From NCBI GenBank assembly GCA_963971425.1, contig OZ020519.1:16012028-16076027 (forward strand): 64,000 nucleotides of DNA. Reading direction: 5' to 3'. The translations under genes and the position numbers were made by a program. The notes beneath the pieces are model-generated. The model had not been told where the DNA came from. It saw nothing but the letters and a program-made list of their open reading frames with translations, and made no database searches. Below, piece after piece: positions 29,854-41,423 of the stretch (its first letter is position 1; each line of letters opens with the position of its first letter). This stretch comes from Bryoerythrophyllum caledonicum (lineage: Eukaryota; Streptophyta; Bryopsida; Pottiales; Pottiaceae).

Positions 29854-32800
29854 ATGGCAACATTGAGAGCAGAGGGGCATCCTGTGCCAATCCGAATACC
29901 ATTAGGATCTGATGGATTTGCTAGAGTCACTTCTCCACTTCTAGCTATTCGTTTTGGCTTCACTCTAGATACTATCCATGTAGAGGAGGAGGTCTTAGAT
30001 GCTGCTGGGATTATATGCTACACCATGCTTCAACTCAGTTCAATTGTTGATGAGGGCAAGGCCTGGCTTTTGAGGGAGGGATCATACAAAGTGATAGGTC
30101 TGAGTGAATTGCAAATGCAAGCTTCTACCGAGATACTCACACCAGGAAAATCCAGCACTTCTACTGTGAAAGTTGAGAAGCAATCGCCAACAAAGAGTAG
30201 ACCGGATATTCATCATGCTTGGGGAGGGCATACTACACCTCCCACAATTCATTTGGATGACAGCGACGACGACTGCCCTGTGGTGGACATCACTGCGTGT
30301 ACTCCTCCAACCTTCAGCAAAGCGGCGCCCTCCCCATCAAGTCCTCTGGTGCGAGCGGGTACACCATCTTCCATGTCCCGTCCGCCCTTGCACCCTTCAA
30401 CACAAGGCAATTCTTCTTCCATGTCCCGGCCACCTCTGCATCCATTCTCCCAAGAACAAACAAGCGTTGTTGCATGTTTAAAGAGACTGGCCTCTAGGCC
30501 GGGATCTAAGAACGTATTGAAGAAAATTGACTATGCTGTCGTACCTCACAAAAAAGTTGAGTTCTTGCCCTCTACTTTTAATGGTGATGTCATATTTGAG
30601 TTGCCTCCCGCTTCGTTAAATGCTAGTTCTTCCAATGCTCGAAACATGCAAGGTATGGACAAACGGTACGACGGTCATTGCTGGTGTCTAACAAAGACAT
30701 CGAATATTTCAAATGACATGGGTCTTACCTTTCGTAGATCTTCATGTGGTGGACACTTGCGTTGTGAGAATCCAGAGTGCGATTATTTGAAGAGGCTCAA
30801 TCGTGAAGATCCGTACAATGAGAAAGAGTGGGAGGGGACCACAGCGATGCCTTTTGTGCCCGGAAGACCAATACCAAAGACCTCGTCGTTGGTTTGTAAG
30901 GTATGTAAGACTTCACCTAGTGTACTTGCTATGTGTCAGGCCGTCATTTACTATGTGCAAGGACCTCCTGAGATGACCCGTGCTTGTGTGCACATGGGCA
31001 TTCATGATCATCCTGTAGCTTTTGGAATTTGCCGTGAGTCAGAGGCAAAGATTAATAGTCTATTGGGCGAGCATGTGGAGCGCAATCCTACAGGAACAAA
31101 TTCAGCAATTGCCATGTCAGCAAGCAAGGAATTTCTAGTAGAGTATCTTCTTCGACCCCAAGAGTCAGAGATGACCATGACTATGGAAGACATGAAGGAC
31201 GTGATGGAGAAGTATACTAATTTGGCATCTCCAAATGTCAAAAATACCATTTCATCCTTCAAGCAAGTTGGACGTACAAGCGCAATGGACGGTATCCGCA
31301 CAATGAGAGGTTGTACGACTTGGCCATTTGTCCAGCGCAACATGTTTCCAGGTCAAGGAGGCGACAAGGACAAAGTTTTTGTCTTTAAGATGTGCGAGAT
31401 TGGCCCTGGTTCAGGAGTCGATCTAGTTTCACGCATGCAGCCTGGTGGAGACCTTCAAGACACATGGATCATGTTTGATCATGTAAAGCGGGTTAAGAAT
31501 TGGACCACCATGGCTTGCCATGTGTACGACTCTCGGTACTGTAGAGTTATGACTGTTGCAGTTTGCGACATGCAATCTGAAGACTCAGAAGCCCAATGCA
31601 TTATGTGGAGGAGCATCAATGAAGTTATGGGGAGGCACGGGGTCCAGCACGTCAACTTCAAAGGTTTCATGGCGGATAGCGCAGGAGCAAACTGGAATGC
31701 TGTGCGGACGGTCTATGGTTCAGGTAATCCCCAAGAGGTTATGGTAGATCGAGAACGCACATGTCTACTTCATTGGACAACATCCATGAACCGCCACACG
31801 GACAAGTATATCAAGAGCGAGTTCCAAGACCAGCACCGTCTTCTGTGCAAGCAATATAAGGATGCCAAGAGTTTGGCAGACTCTGAGATTCGTTACCTTG
31901 CCATTAGAGCTTGGTGGCAATCTTGTGGTGCCCAAAATGATGAGGCCCTAAGACAACTTGACCAGTGGCTTGCCTTTTGGCATTACCGCTATCGCCAATG
32001 GGGGGCATCTATGGAATTGGTATGAGTTGTATCTTATTTGATTATAATTTCATTTCAATATACGGTCCAAACAACCATGTAAGTGACGTTGTGATTTGTG
32101 TTACAGAATCTTACAGATGAAGAGATGGCCGAAATGCCATCCTGTAATTTGGCGGAGACTGTCCATAATCGATGGCTTCAACAATCAGGGAATAGAGGAA
32201 ATGACCTATACGATGCGACGGTGGACGACTTTGTTCGTGCGTTTATGCAATGCACGAACTATTATCACTTTTTAAAAGGAGGGCGATCAGGGACCGGCCC
32301 TTCCAAGCATGAGTTGCGAATGAGGCTTGCCCAAAGGACCGGTAAACACGAGAAGGTGATTGAAGCCATGGAGAGCATCCCGGAGGCCAAGGAGTGGTGC
32401 ACACGCACTCCTCACTTTGAAGGAGAAGAGGTGTTTGGCTCCAGCAAACGAAAGCTTGATGAACCATTTGGTTCAGACCTTGATAGTCATCGCTCTGATA
32501 AAATAAATTACTCCCGTCCGAAGGCCTCTACAAGGTCCAGGAAGGGACGTCAAGACAATTCTTCTGCAGCGACAGCGTTGCCTCCCACCTCTCCATCTTC
32601 ATCTTCGGGTGATGTGAAGCTTGTGTCCCCACCGTTGTCTCCATCCAAAACACCTACGGGAGTGAAGCATGTTACAAGTGTTCAAGAATCTAAGTGTGAC
32701 ATACATAAATGGCATATTGCAAGGCTCCCAAAGACTTCCGGTAAGTGTTGTCATGCTAAACAGGCCAGGACGGGTATGACGTGCACCGAGAAGATTGTGC

Positions 32801-33549
32801 GTTTGGGGAAAAGCACTCTTGCTCCTACATACACCGAGCTCCTCCATGTTCGAAGACTCTTGAAGGACCAAGTTACCGAGTTCTTCCACTGCCCGGATGA
32901 CATTGAAAGGTGCGTAAAGGGAACTAAGCGAAAGTGGGTGAATCACCGTCCGCTAGTTCCAGATGTATGGCCTGTGACGAAGGGCACCAACCTTACCAAG
33001 GCTGAGATTCTCAGACTAGAAGAGGCAGGATTTCAACTAGAAGAGCGACGGGAAGTCTCACCGAGGCGGCTTTTTGGAGATGCTGTGAATCCTACTACGC
33101 ACGCAGCATCCGTGCCTACACCTGCAGATGCCGACTCTTATCCAACATTGCGTGAAGGCCGCCGTATCCGTCGTCAGGCAAAGATTTCCGTGAAGCAAAA
33201 AAATCGATGGGCATCAGCGGACAACCTCAATGTCCGCATCAACTCCATCTCAATGCTTCCCTACTCCGCCCTCGGATGCATCATTGTACTACAGTCAAAG
33301 AAGGGGCAGAAGACGAGTGAATATCGCCTTACTATTGGCCCTCTCCCAAATTGCACTTGCGGCGACTTCAAAGACATGGTGGTTCAATCCAAGAAGAGAG
33401 GTGCTTGGTACCATTGCAAGCATCTCTACTATATTTTTCGAGTCGTATGCAAGCTCAATTGCGAGGACGATGCTTTTGTCCATGCTGCTACCTTAAGCTT
33501 CAACGAGATCAAGAAAATACTGGAGAGTGGTGTCTTGAAGCATCTATGA
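29854..33549 (+). CDS. Mutator-like transposase with SWIM zinc finger, about 1,202 aa
   Basis: Two exons, 29,854-32,019 and 32,107-33,549, joined in frame across an 87-bp GT-AG intron; the ATG at 29,854 is the first in frame. A Ser/Pro-rich linker (residues about 110-240) precedes a Cys/His cluster (GHCWC at 275, SCGGHLRCENPECDY, CKVCKTSP) resembling the WRKY/GCM1-type fingers of MULE transposases. The DDE-like core has D in IMFDHVKR (about 542) and D in GFMADSAGANWNAV (about 608), followed by CLLHW. NLAETVHNRW (about 736) begins exon 2. A SWIM finger, CTC...CKH, lies at 1,138-1,159. Its role should be excision and insertion of the 15.3 kb element. The core is divergent from classical MuDR and the third acidic residue is not assigned. 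Confidence 0.8.
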
Positions 33550-34061
33550 TGTGTAGCTTCGAATGTAGGGACATTGCTATATCTCTCTATAGTATTTATA
33601 GCCCAACTTATATGGATAGTTGCTAAATGTTGTTAGTATATGGATAATGTACCTCTTATTTGTTATAAAATAGAAAGATATTTTTATTCTTATACTGTAG
33701 TTCATTTCGTTGTCATATCCGCATTTACTTCACTTGTGTCTCCATCACTTATACAATACTTCACCAACTTAATTATCTACCATCGATTTATTTAGTGTAT
33801 ACATAAAATAAGAGTTTCGTATGTATAATAATCCTCTTTAGGTCCCAAACTCGTAGTGCCTACAATCTCTCCAATACACCTTCAACTTTGCGAAATAGGA
33901 AGATCCAATACTACTTGAATTTGAATGCTATTGGACCTGAAATATTGTAGTCAATTCTAATTGCACGGTTATAGGCACTAAAAATTTACTAAAAATATTT
34001 TAATCCGAAATTTTTAGTACATGCATAACATTATTTTTAGAAAACAAAACCTATTTTTGGT
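33550..34061. other. right subterminal region of the giant transposon
   Basis: Transposase 3' UTR and AT-rich sequence with no gene. Confidence 0.5.
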
Positions 34062-34141
34062 AAATCAGAGCTCACCGCTCATGAAATCTCCGCTCATGGC
34101 TCATGGCTCATGGCTCATGGCTCACACCCTAGCGTCGTTGA
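34062..34141 (-). repeat. right terminal inverted repeat of the giant transposon
   Basis: Reverse complemented, it reads GCTAGGGTGTGAGCCATGAG and continues as heptamers, four of them identical, matching the left end. The outermost 7 bp differ from the left end. Confidence 0.8.
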
Positions 34142-34699
34142 CATTCAATAGAGTGTCCTATCAAAGGTTTTTTGAGGTGCCCAAGGTGCCTGCCCTCCCC
34201 ATTTAAAATTCAAAACCCTATAACTTTTTCATCAAATGTCCAATTTAGGAAAAAATTGTTTTCCCACTAAGGTCTTGGTAATGTCTTTCTATAGTAAAAA
34301 TTTCAAAGAAGAATGTTGGAAATTGACACCATAGGAACCTGACCAAACTCTCAAATTGCCATTTCGTGAGACTTGGTCCTTTAGGGGTTTACTCCCTCAA
34401 ATCCCTATCTCACTCACAAACAATTGTCCAACATTCCTTGCCTTGGAGTAAAAGAGCGATGGCCATGGTTGCCACAACATCCTCTCTCCCTATCTCCCTC
34501 ACTTACACGGCCTTCACGCCGCACCCATGTCCTCAACATCTACTTCGCAACAAATTCTAGGTGAAAATCCTCTTCTTTGATTGGTTTGGTCGCGCAATGA
34601 TTGCATTGGTTGTGTTGAGGCACGGAGGTGATAGGTAAATAGTGTCTATTCTTAGGAGAAAGAAGTGTTTCCAAACAACTACTCTATGTCCTATTAAAA

Positions 34700-36806
34700 G
34701 GGAACAGTTTTGAAGTCAAGAGAGAATGCAGACTGAGTGAGCTCCGAAATCTTTGGTGAGGAGAGGTGAGACTTAGCCTCAGGGAAAAGATTGTGGGCGC
34801 CAAGAGGTGGTTGATCTTGGTGAGAGATCCCCATACATTTTAGATCTGAGAAGTGAGAGAGGCTTGGGAAACAGATCACGTTGGAAAGGGCTCACAAGAA
34901 ACAGATCTGGAGTTTGAGGAGTGAACGCAAGAGAGTTAGATCTATGGTGTGTATTTTCTGAGAAGCATGGGAGCAAGTGTTGGCACGTAGATGTAACTTA
35001 GCCTTGTGCCACAAGATTCACTCCAGATCTGAAAGCTGGATACCACATTTGTAGGCCTCTCTCTTAGTCGACGCACCTCCCCAACCTAGTTATTCACCTT
35101 TACAAGTATAGCAAGAAAGACAAGATCGACGCAACTACATTACAGCAACAACTTCCCACAACCCAAGATCCACAACACTAGCAACCTAGAGTTCAAGCAG
35201 AGACATCCACAACCTTGGAGCGCACCACAATCAGCAACAACAAGCGCACACCACACATCAACATCAAAAAACGCATCTACCCCTGTAAGTTCTATTAAGG
35301 ATTCTTACTCCTTCCACTTCTTTGATTAATGCATTAGATCTGCAGCTCACACACAATTAGCCAACACTCGATGTTGCACAAATCTCTTCTTGATACAATC
35401 TCATAAGTTACATAGATCTCCAGCAGTGATAGCATTTGCCTAACCAAATAAGTATAACCTAACCCTAGATCACTAGACCTTTGCACACACATAGAGATCT
35501 CCACATCTACAATAGTGCACGGAAGCGCTGTGCATTTTTCCCTATACTCTTGCAGGCATATAGGACACAGTAAAGTATACGCATCAAGCTTGGCCCAGCA
35601 CCTCCAACGAGCGAGGGAGTGAAGAAGTAACACGTAGCCACAGGCCCACAGCCGGATCCCCCAACCTACAGCAACAAAAAAACTTAGTATTGCAACAGGT
35701 AGAACCCCAGAAAGACAACGGCACAGGCAGAAACATAAATCGTGACCTAGACTTGGACGACACTAAGGTGCAGGAACTCAACACCGAAGTGCAGGAACCC
35801 AACACCAAGGTACAAGAACTGGACATTGATACAACGACACATTGATAGTACAAGAACTTCGACGTCAATACAAGACCCCGACCTAACTACGACGACACCG
35901 AGCGATACATAACTTAGACCACAATACAAGACCCCGACCCCGATTTGGACGACACAGACCCCGACTTGGACAACACAAACCCCGACTTGGACGACACCGA
36001 GGTGCAGGAACTCGACACCGAAGTGCAGGAACCCGTCACCAAGGCGCATGACCTAACACAACAACACATTGTGCACGAAGGCACAGGAACCGACACCAAG
36101 GCACAATAATCGACACAGACAGAGCAACAAAGGGATACATAGTTCATCATCACAGACACAGCGACCCCCGATACAAGCAAGCACAGACGCGGAGTTAGGG
36201 GACAACACTCAGCAAACAGCCTGCACACACACAACAAGAGTCTTGCACACACACAACAAGGAGCACTCGAACAACACAAGCCTGCACACACACAACAAGG
36301 CGCACTCGAACTCACAAACTCCCTATCCCGACGTCGACCCCGACCCGACGTCAATACTGCACAAGACTACAAGACTGAAGCAAGGCGATCAAGGAAGAAC
36401 GCCGCTGATAACCGAGGGAAGGCCGTTGTTGATCAGGAAGGCTTTATTATACCCGCGGGAACAGCCTCAAACCAGGAACAGACCCCTGCCGCAAAAAGAG
36501 CGACCCACCCACACCTCTGCCGCAAACAGTCTCAAACCCCTGCCGCAAACAGCGACCCACTCAAACCCGGAACAGTGACCCATCCAAACCCCGACTCGCG
36601 ACCTACCTAACAAAACCTGCGACCCATCCCATCAAGACTAGCAACCTACCCAACCCCCGTCACAACCTCTCTCAACAGGCCAGCGACCTACCACATCCCC
36701 TCCAACCTTCCCCAAACACAACCAACGACCTATTTCACCCATTATCGACCTACCCAGCACTTGAACCCCTAGTCCAGCAACTCCAGGCCCACATCTTCTA
36801 CCAGGT
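34700..36806 (+). promoter_or_regulatory. LINE copy B 5' UTR with repeats
   Basis: The first 390 bp are shared with copy A. At 35,750-35,830 and 35,985-36,050 a phrase of about 70 bp recurs (GACTTGGACGACAC, GTGCAGGAACTCRACACCGA), and 36,480-36,760 repeats GCGACCCAYCC. An internal promoter is expected here, as in other LINEs. Confidence 0.55.
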
Positions 36807-38448
36807 ATGGACGCCATGGACACCAAAAACCCCCACACAGGAGTTATAAAGGCCACAACAAATGAAGATTTAATCTCAAGGACAAGCGGAGGTCCAACCC
36901 CATCCAAAAAAGCTCAAGGTAATTATTCCACCATCCAGGTCTCCACCCCTGACCTTTCATCATTTCGGTTTTGGTTGGGCTTCTCCACCATGGAAAAGCT
37001 TGCCATAGATGCAGGTCAGGAGCCCATGTTCAGTGGAGAAGGTGTTAGAGACATGATCACCCGGGGAGTACCCAAAGAAGAAGCAGAGGAGGCCATCGGC
37101 GCCGTTGTGGCCTACTCTAGGATCCCACAACTATTATATTCTTCAATTCGCAACGACAACATCGAAGGCCAACACTACAACCTCACACAGGTACCCTTCG
37201 ATATTCCTACAAACCCTATCACTAGACTTTCCTATGACTTTCATGTGGCAATTCACTTTGAATTGCCACCGCACCCCATGTATCATGATGATGTGAAGAG
37301 GCTAGCCCTAGCTAGGCTCGAGCACATGAAAATACCATTAGGCACTAATCTAATGGACCCAATGGCCGTTCTATGCAAAGGGATCAAAAAAGAGGGACAA
37401 AAGGGTGTATGGTCAGGCATTATCAAACTACATCTCCTCAGGCCAGAGGTAGATGCTATTGCCCTCCTTCGAGGTACTAGATACTTCATCCTTCATCTAA
37501 AACCCTATAGGACAGGCCTCCTTAGGGAAAGTTTGCAAAAAATTTCATGCAGTAGCCCGGAAGAATTTATCAGTGCGCATCAAGAATGAATCCTTCAGAG
37601 GCGTGACTACCCACACCCTCTTCCAAGATGTGGTGACAAATAGTTTCTCGAGAAACTTGGAATTCGAGATCACAGATGTGCGGAAGGTACAAGAGGATTC
37701 ACACGCCTTTATAGTTGCCTCAACCCCTCAACAGGCCAAGAAGTTTGAACTCCACCAAATTACTACACACCATGAGGTGATACCAGCACGGGCTAGTAGC
37801 TCTGGAGGCCTCTCTTCAGCTGATAGAGCCAAGAAGGACGCATTAACGGTCATCCGTTCCCACCTTCCCATCCTCATGAACGTGGCAGAAACCACGGCAG
37901 TTATTCATCAAACCTTTGAGACAAAGAATGTCATCTCTCTATGGTTCCACAGGCAGCAGAGGGGGATGTACAATGGCAATGCCAACGTGCAATTCCCTAA
38001 CCCCATTATCTACCGCCAATTCCTACACAAGACATTCACCATAGGGCGACATCAAGTAGAGATTTCTCCCCACTGCCGCAGCCTCGAAGGCGATGATCCA
38101 CCCACCACCGCATTATTAGAAAAGTGGGGCTTTAATGACATCAATAAAGCCCTAGTAAACACCGTGGAGTCCCTCCAAGCTACCCCAGCTCCTGCTAGCA
38201 TTACCAGGTCAGAAATGACCTCCATTATAGATGCAGGCAACAAGAGATTGCGGCAGGAACTCTCCACCCTCAGAGAGGACATCATCAAAGATACAAAGGC
38301 CTACACCAATAACCGCACCAGTGAGTTACAGGCGAAGCTCTCGAATGTTGAGCAATTGATGACCTCTGCACTAATGGCTATGCAACAAATCACAGGATCG
38401 CGGCCACCAAACATCCCAGCCTTAGAAAACCACTCAAACGTGGATTGA
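36807..38448 (+). pseudogene. LINE ORF1 (copy B), one frameshift
   Basis: From MDAMDTKNPHTG at 36,807 the frame runs to about 37,500, shifts once within 37,500-37,560, and continues to the stop at 38,448. It shares with copy A ORF1 the FSTMEKLAI start, DMITRG, FHVAIHFE, HDDV, KGVWSGIIKLHLL, FEITDVRKVQEDSHAFI, ITTHHEVI, SHLPILMNV and SLEGxxPPT blocks. The C-terminus is a probable coiled coil (RQELSTLREDIIKDTKAYTN). About 540 residues in total. It is a LINE ORF1 by position; no known RNA-binding fold is recognised. Confidence 0.8.
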
Positions 38449-39721
38449 CCAAGGACTACTGCCGAAGACATCACCAATATGATATCACATGGATGGACAA
38501 GGTTAGCACCCCTCTCCTCCATACCCTCCTATTTTCTTCGAACACCTACATATACATTGAAACTAGTATGTTCCCCCCTAGTATGTTCTCCCCCCTAGTA
38601 TGTTCTCTCTTCATCACTACAATATACTAGTTAGTACTCTAATGCTTACTACATTAGTACCCCCCACATCACTACAATTAGTTGTAAACCTCCAAAGTCT
38701 CCATTCTTACCCTGCATTGCCTGTACTAATGATATATCACCTCACTACTATAGCTACAATATACTTTAGCCTCACCTTAGTCTTTATCCCCCCTCCACTA
38801 ATCACCTCCTACTCTAGACATACTCCCTACTTTTGCTACAACATACTTACAACTAAATGCATGACTTGGAGACCACATGGCAGATGCTTGTATTGGTTCT
38901 GGGGTTTCATCCCACTTATCTATAAACAATGTCATTGCATATACCATTACGGTATGAATATCTCTTGGGAAAACACATACACGATACACACTCTCAACAC
39001 TCATACACCATTACCACGTTCCTACATCACAAACACACCCCATACACCCACACACAACACACTAGCCCTACCACCACACACACCTCCAACCAATCAAAAC
39101 ACTTACCTCCTTGAATGTCACCTCTCACACACATCCCCCAAAACCACAAACAAACAAACCATCACCAATACAAACTCACCTCAAAAAATCAAAATAATTG
39201 CATACACAATCATACACATACATAAACACATCAAAACAAACACACAAATCCCCACATACTTGCACACACATATAAACACAAAAAATAAAAACACAAATAC
39301 ACATACACACACATACATAAAAACACACCCACACAACCAAATACACACACAAAAGCCCAAAAATGCACATAATATATACACACATATACATATACACACA
39401 CTCGCACCTCCACACTTGCGAACAAAAACCCACTTACAAAATACCACAAAAATACACACAAAAACACACCAAAAAAACTATAAACAAGCCCACACAAACT
39501 CAAAAAGAGATGCACATCCAAAAATAATAACATTTAGAACCAGGGGAAAAAACAAGACCACAACAAATCCCACAAACAAAAACACAGACACGTACACAAA
39601 TAAAAACACAAAAAACAAAAACAAAAAAACAAAAAAACACCAACAATATACACATAAACCAATAAACCAAAAACAACACAACAAACCTTCACACTATAAA
39701 ATCCTATTACTATTAAGTGGA
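38449..39721 (+). other. A/C-rich leader of LINE ORF2
   Basis: Open in the frame of the 2A motif from 38,600. From about 39,000 the plus strand is almost free of G and encodes a Thr/Asn/His/Lys/Pro-rich low-complexity chain with no domain. Its role may be only to be translated and released at the 2A site. Confidence 0.55.
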
Positions 39722-39745
39722 GATATAGAAACCAATCCGGGACCC
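39722..39745 (+). other. 2A ribosome-skipping motif in LINE ORF2
   Basis: The codons read LLLLSGDIETNPGP, which fits the 2A consensus D(V/I)ExNPG|P including the Leu-rich run before it. In characterised 2A sequences the ribosome fails to join Gly to Pro (here 39,742/39,743) and releases the upstream chain while continuing downstream. It is known at the N-terminus of ORF2 in some LINEs such as trypanosome L1Tc and sea urchin elements. Here it would separate the leader from the endonuclease-reverse transcriptase. Confidence 0.85.
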
Positions 39746-40279
39746 ATGCCCAATATACTAAAAAGACATCCCACAACACATAGAAAAAATGCCAAAATTT
39801 ACTTCATACCAAATACCATAAAACTACAACCGGAATATAAACACATTGCAAAGACATTTTTACCACTTCTCAAACCCACACACATATTACATCAACTACA
39901 CATCACAACACACCCAAATATTGCCCAATATATACAACAACAAAATACACACCCACCAACACATATTTTCTATGCCCTAGTAATCACCACCCACCCAAAC
40001 TTAGACGAATGTAACAGTCTTCTAAATTTACAAAACCCGAATATAATTACATGGACTAACACATTGTTACGAACCCTATCAAACTTACAAAACCCACCCG
40101 AAAGACACATCCACACCACACACCCTTATACAAAATTCCTCGAAGATAACCTAAATATCATAAACCACAGAAATTCAATACACGAAGAATATACGACTTT
40201 TTACATAGTCAAACCGTACCCCCCTCAAACAACACAGTAAAACAAAAATTCCCTTACCTCCCTAATAACCAAATTAACG

Positions 40280-41420
40280 AGGCACTAAAATGCTTCAACC
40301 CCATACCAGAATATGCCCATCCACCTCCTCCACCCTCTCACCTTCCACCACAACACCAAAACATCAACCCAAACAATGAAAACACAAAAATAATTACATG
40401 GAATGCTGCATCTCTAAATACCGCTCTCCCTAGCCTACAAACATTGGTCACACATACAAATACACCACCGGCCATCATAGTCATACAAGAAACAAAAATA
40501 TCAGCCACAAAATCTACAAAATACATACAAAATATATTTCAAGACTACAAACTTATTTTTAACAATACACATGTACTAACAAGGTGCATTCAACAATGTA
40601 GACCATACATACCGGGTAGAGGTGGCCTCTTTACACTAGTACACAAAAAATACGCTTTTCCGGGCAACATCAAAAAAATCCCTACCCCAATGCAAATATC
40701 TCCCTACCTCCAAATAATTAAAATCACTAATCAACCACTACAAGCATGGTTAATCTTTCACATGTATATGCCCTCCCATCCCGAAGATACTAGATTTACT
40801 ATAGACATACAAAACACCATTACATCCCAAATAAATCAAAACCCTAACCATACCTACTTGTTATGTGGTGACTTCAACAGAGACATAACTTTAATTGGTA
40901 GACAAAACGGAAACCATAATACCCCCCCCCCCAAACCATAGACTACCAATGGCGCCACTTCACAGAAAACCTAAACTTTACGTACATAAACATTGATACA
41001 CAATACTCCAGACAAGGTGGTCATAACTATAGTGATTTAAGCCTAATAGACAGCTTCTACATAAATACAAATAACACTACACAATATACCTCTACAACAA
41101 ACAAAGATACTACTCTCAACTCGGATCACTCACCTATACAACTTCACATCCCAAATAACATACTAATTAACCGCACCCCTATAATCACAAACAAGGATAC
41201 TATCCGAATACTAAACCCCATCCCAAAAGATAATTTAGAAAAATTCAACACAAAGTTTTTTGAAAAAAACTCCATACAAATAGATACTCTCATATACACC
41301 CTTGAAAATAACAACCAACTCTCTCCAAGACAATGGCACGAAACGTGCCACACCCTAGATACACTTATAAATAATATCTCCAATACATTAGAACAAACTT
41401 GTAAAGCCCAACCAATACCA
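40280..41420 (+). pseudogene. LINE apurinic-type endonuclease domain
   Basis: Sequence from about 40,381 reads KIITWNAASL, then IIVIQETKIS (catalytic E), GGLFTLVHKK, LLCGDFNRDI (catalytic D/N), and after a shift at the C-run near 40,921 SLIDSFYI and SDHSPI (catalytic D/H). These are the motifs of the LINE APE endonuclease that nicks target DNA. At least two frameshifts separate it from the 2A leader and from the reverse transcriptase; the C-run at 40,921-40,934 is a likely slippage site. Confidence 0.8.
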
Positions 41421-41423
41421 CAT

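Larger units (their letters stand above)
18864..34141. mobile_element. 15.3 kb Mutator-like transposon carrying a ParB-methyltransferase gene
   Basis: Both ends are fixed by a perfect 9-bp duplication CATTCAATA (18,855-18,863 and 34,142-34,150) inside an interrupted copy of a known repeat. The ends share GCTAGGG(C/T)GTGAGC about 7 bp inside and then run into 7-bp repeats of the type (A/G)TGAGCC. Nine-bp duplications and a SWIM-containing transposase fit the Mutator-like (MULE) superfamily. Cargo, left to right: ParB-methyltransferase gene (minus), GC-rich segment with an 18S rDNA fragment, 106-bp dyad array, small basic-protein gene (minus), about 128-bp repeats, and transposase (plus). The two large genes face outward to opposite ends from a shared repeat-rich centre. 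No frame-breaking change is visible in any of the three genes, so it looks whole and probably young. Confidence 0.9.
18168..34388. mobile_element. TTA-flanked element, copy 3, split by the giant transposon
   Basis: Left arm 18,168-18,863 begins after TTA with ACCCCTAAGGTAC; right arm 34,151-34,388 ends GGTCCTTTAGGGGT followed by TTA. The arms total about 940 bp and match the uninterrupted copy at 8,735-9,645. The empty target is visible at about 57,597 (CAACTTTAACTCCCTC). It transposed into the end of unit 1 and later received the 15.3 kb transposon. Confidence 0.75.

Noticed and set aside
39176-39779. Minus-strand ORFs rich in Val, Phe and Cys that look like membrane proteins
   Set aside because: They are the complement of the A/C-rich LINE ORF2 leader, whose lack of G on the plus strand removes stop codons on the minus strand.
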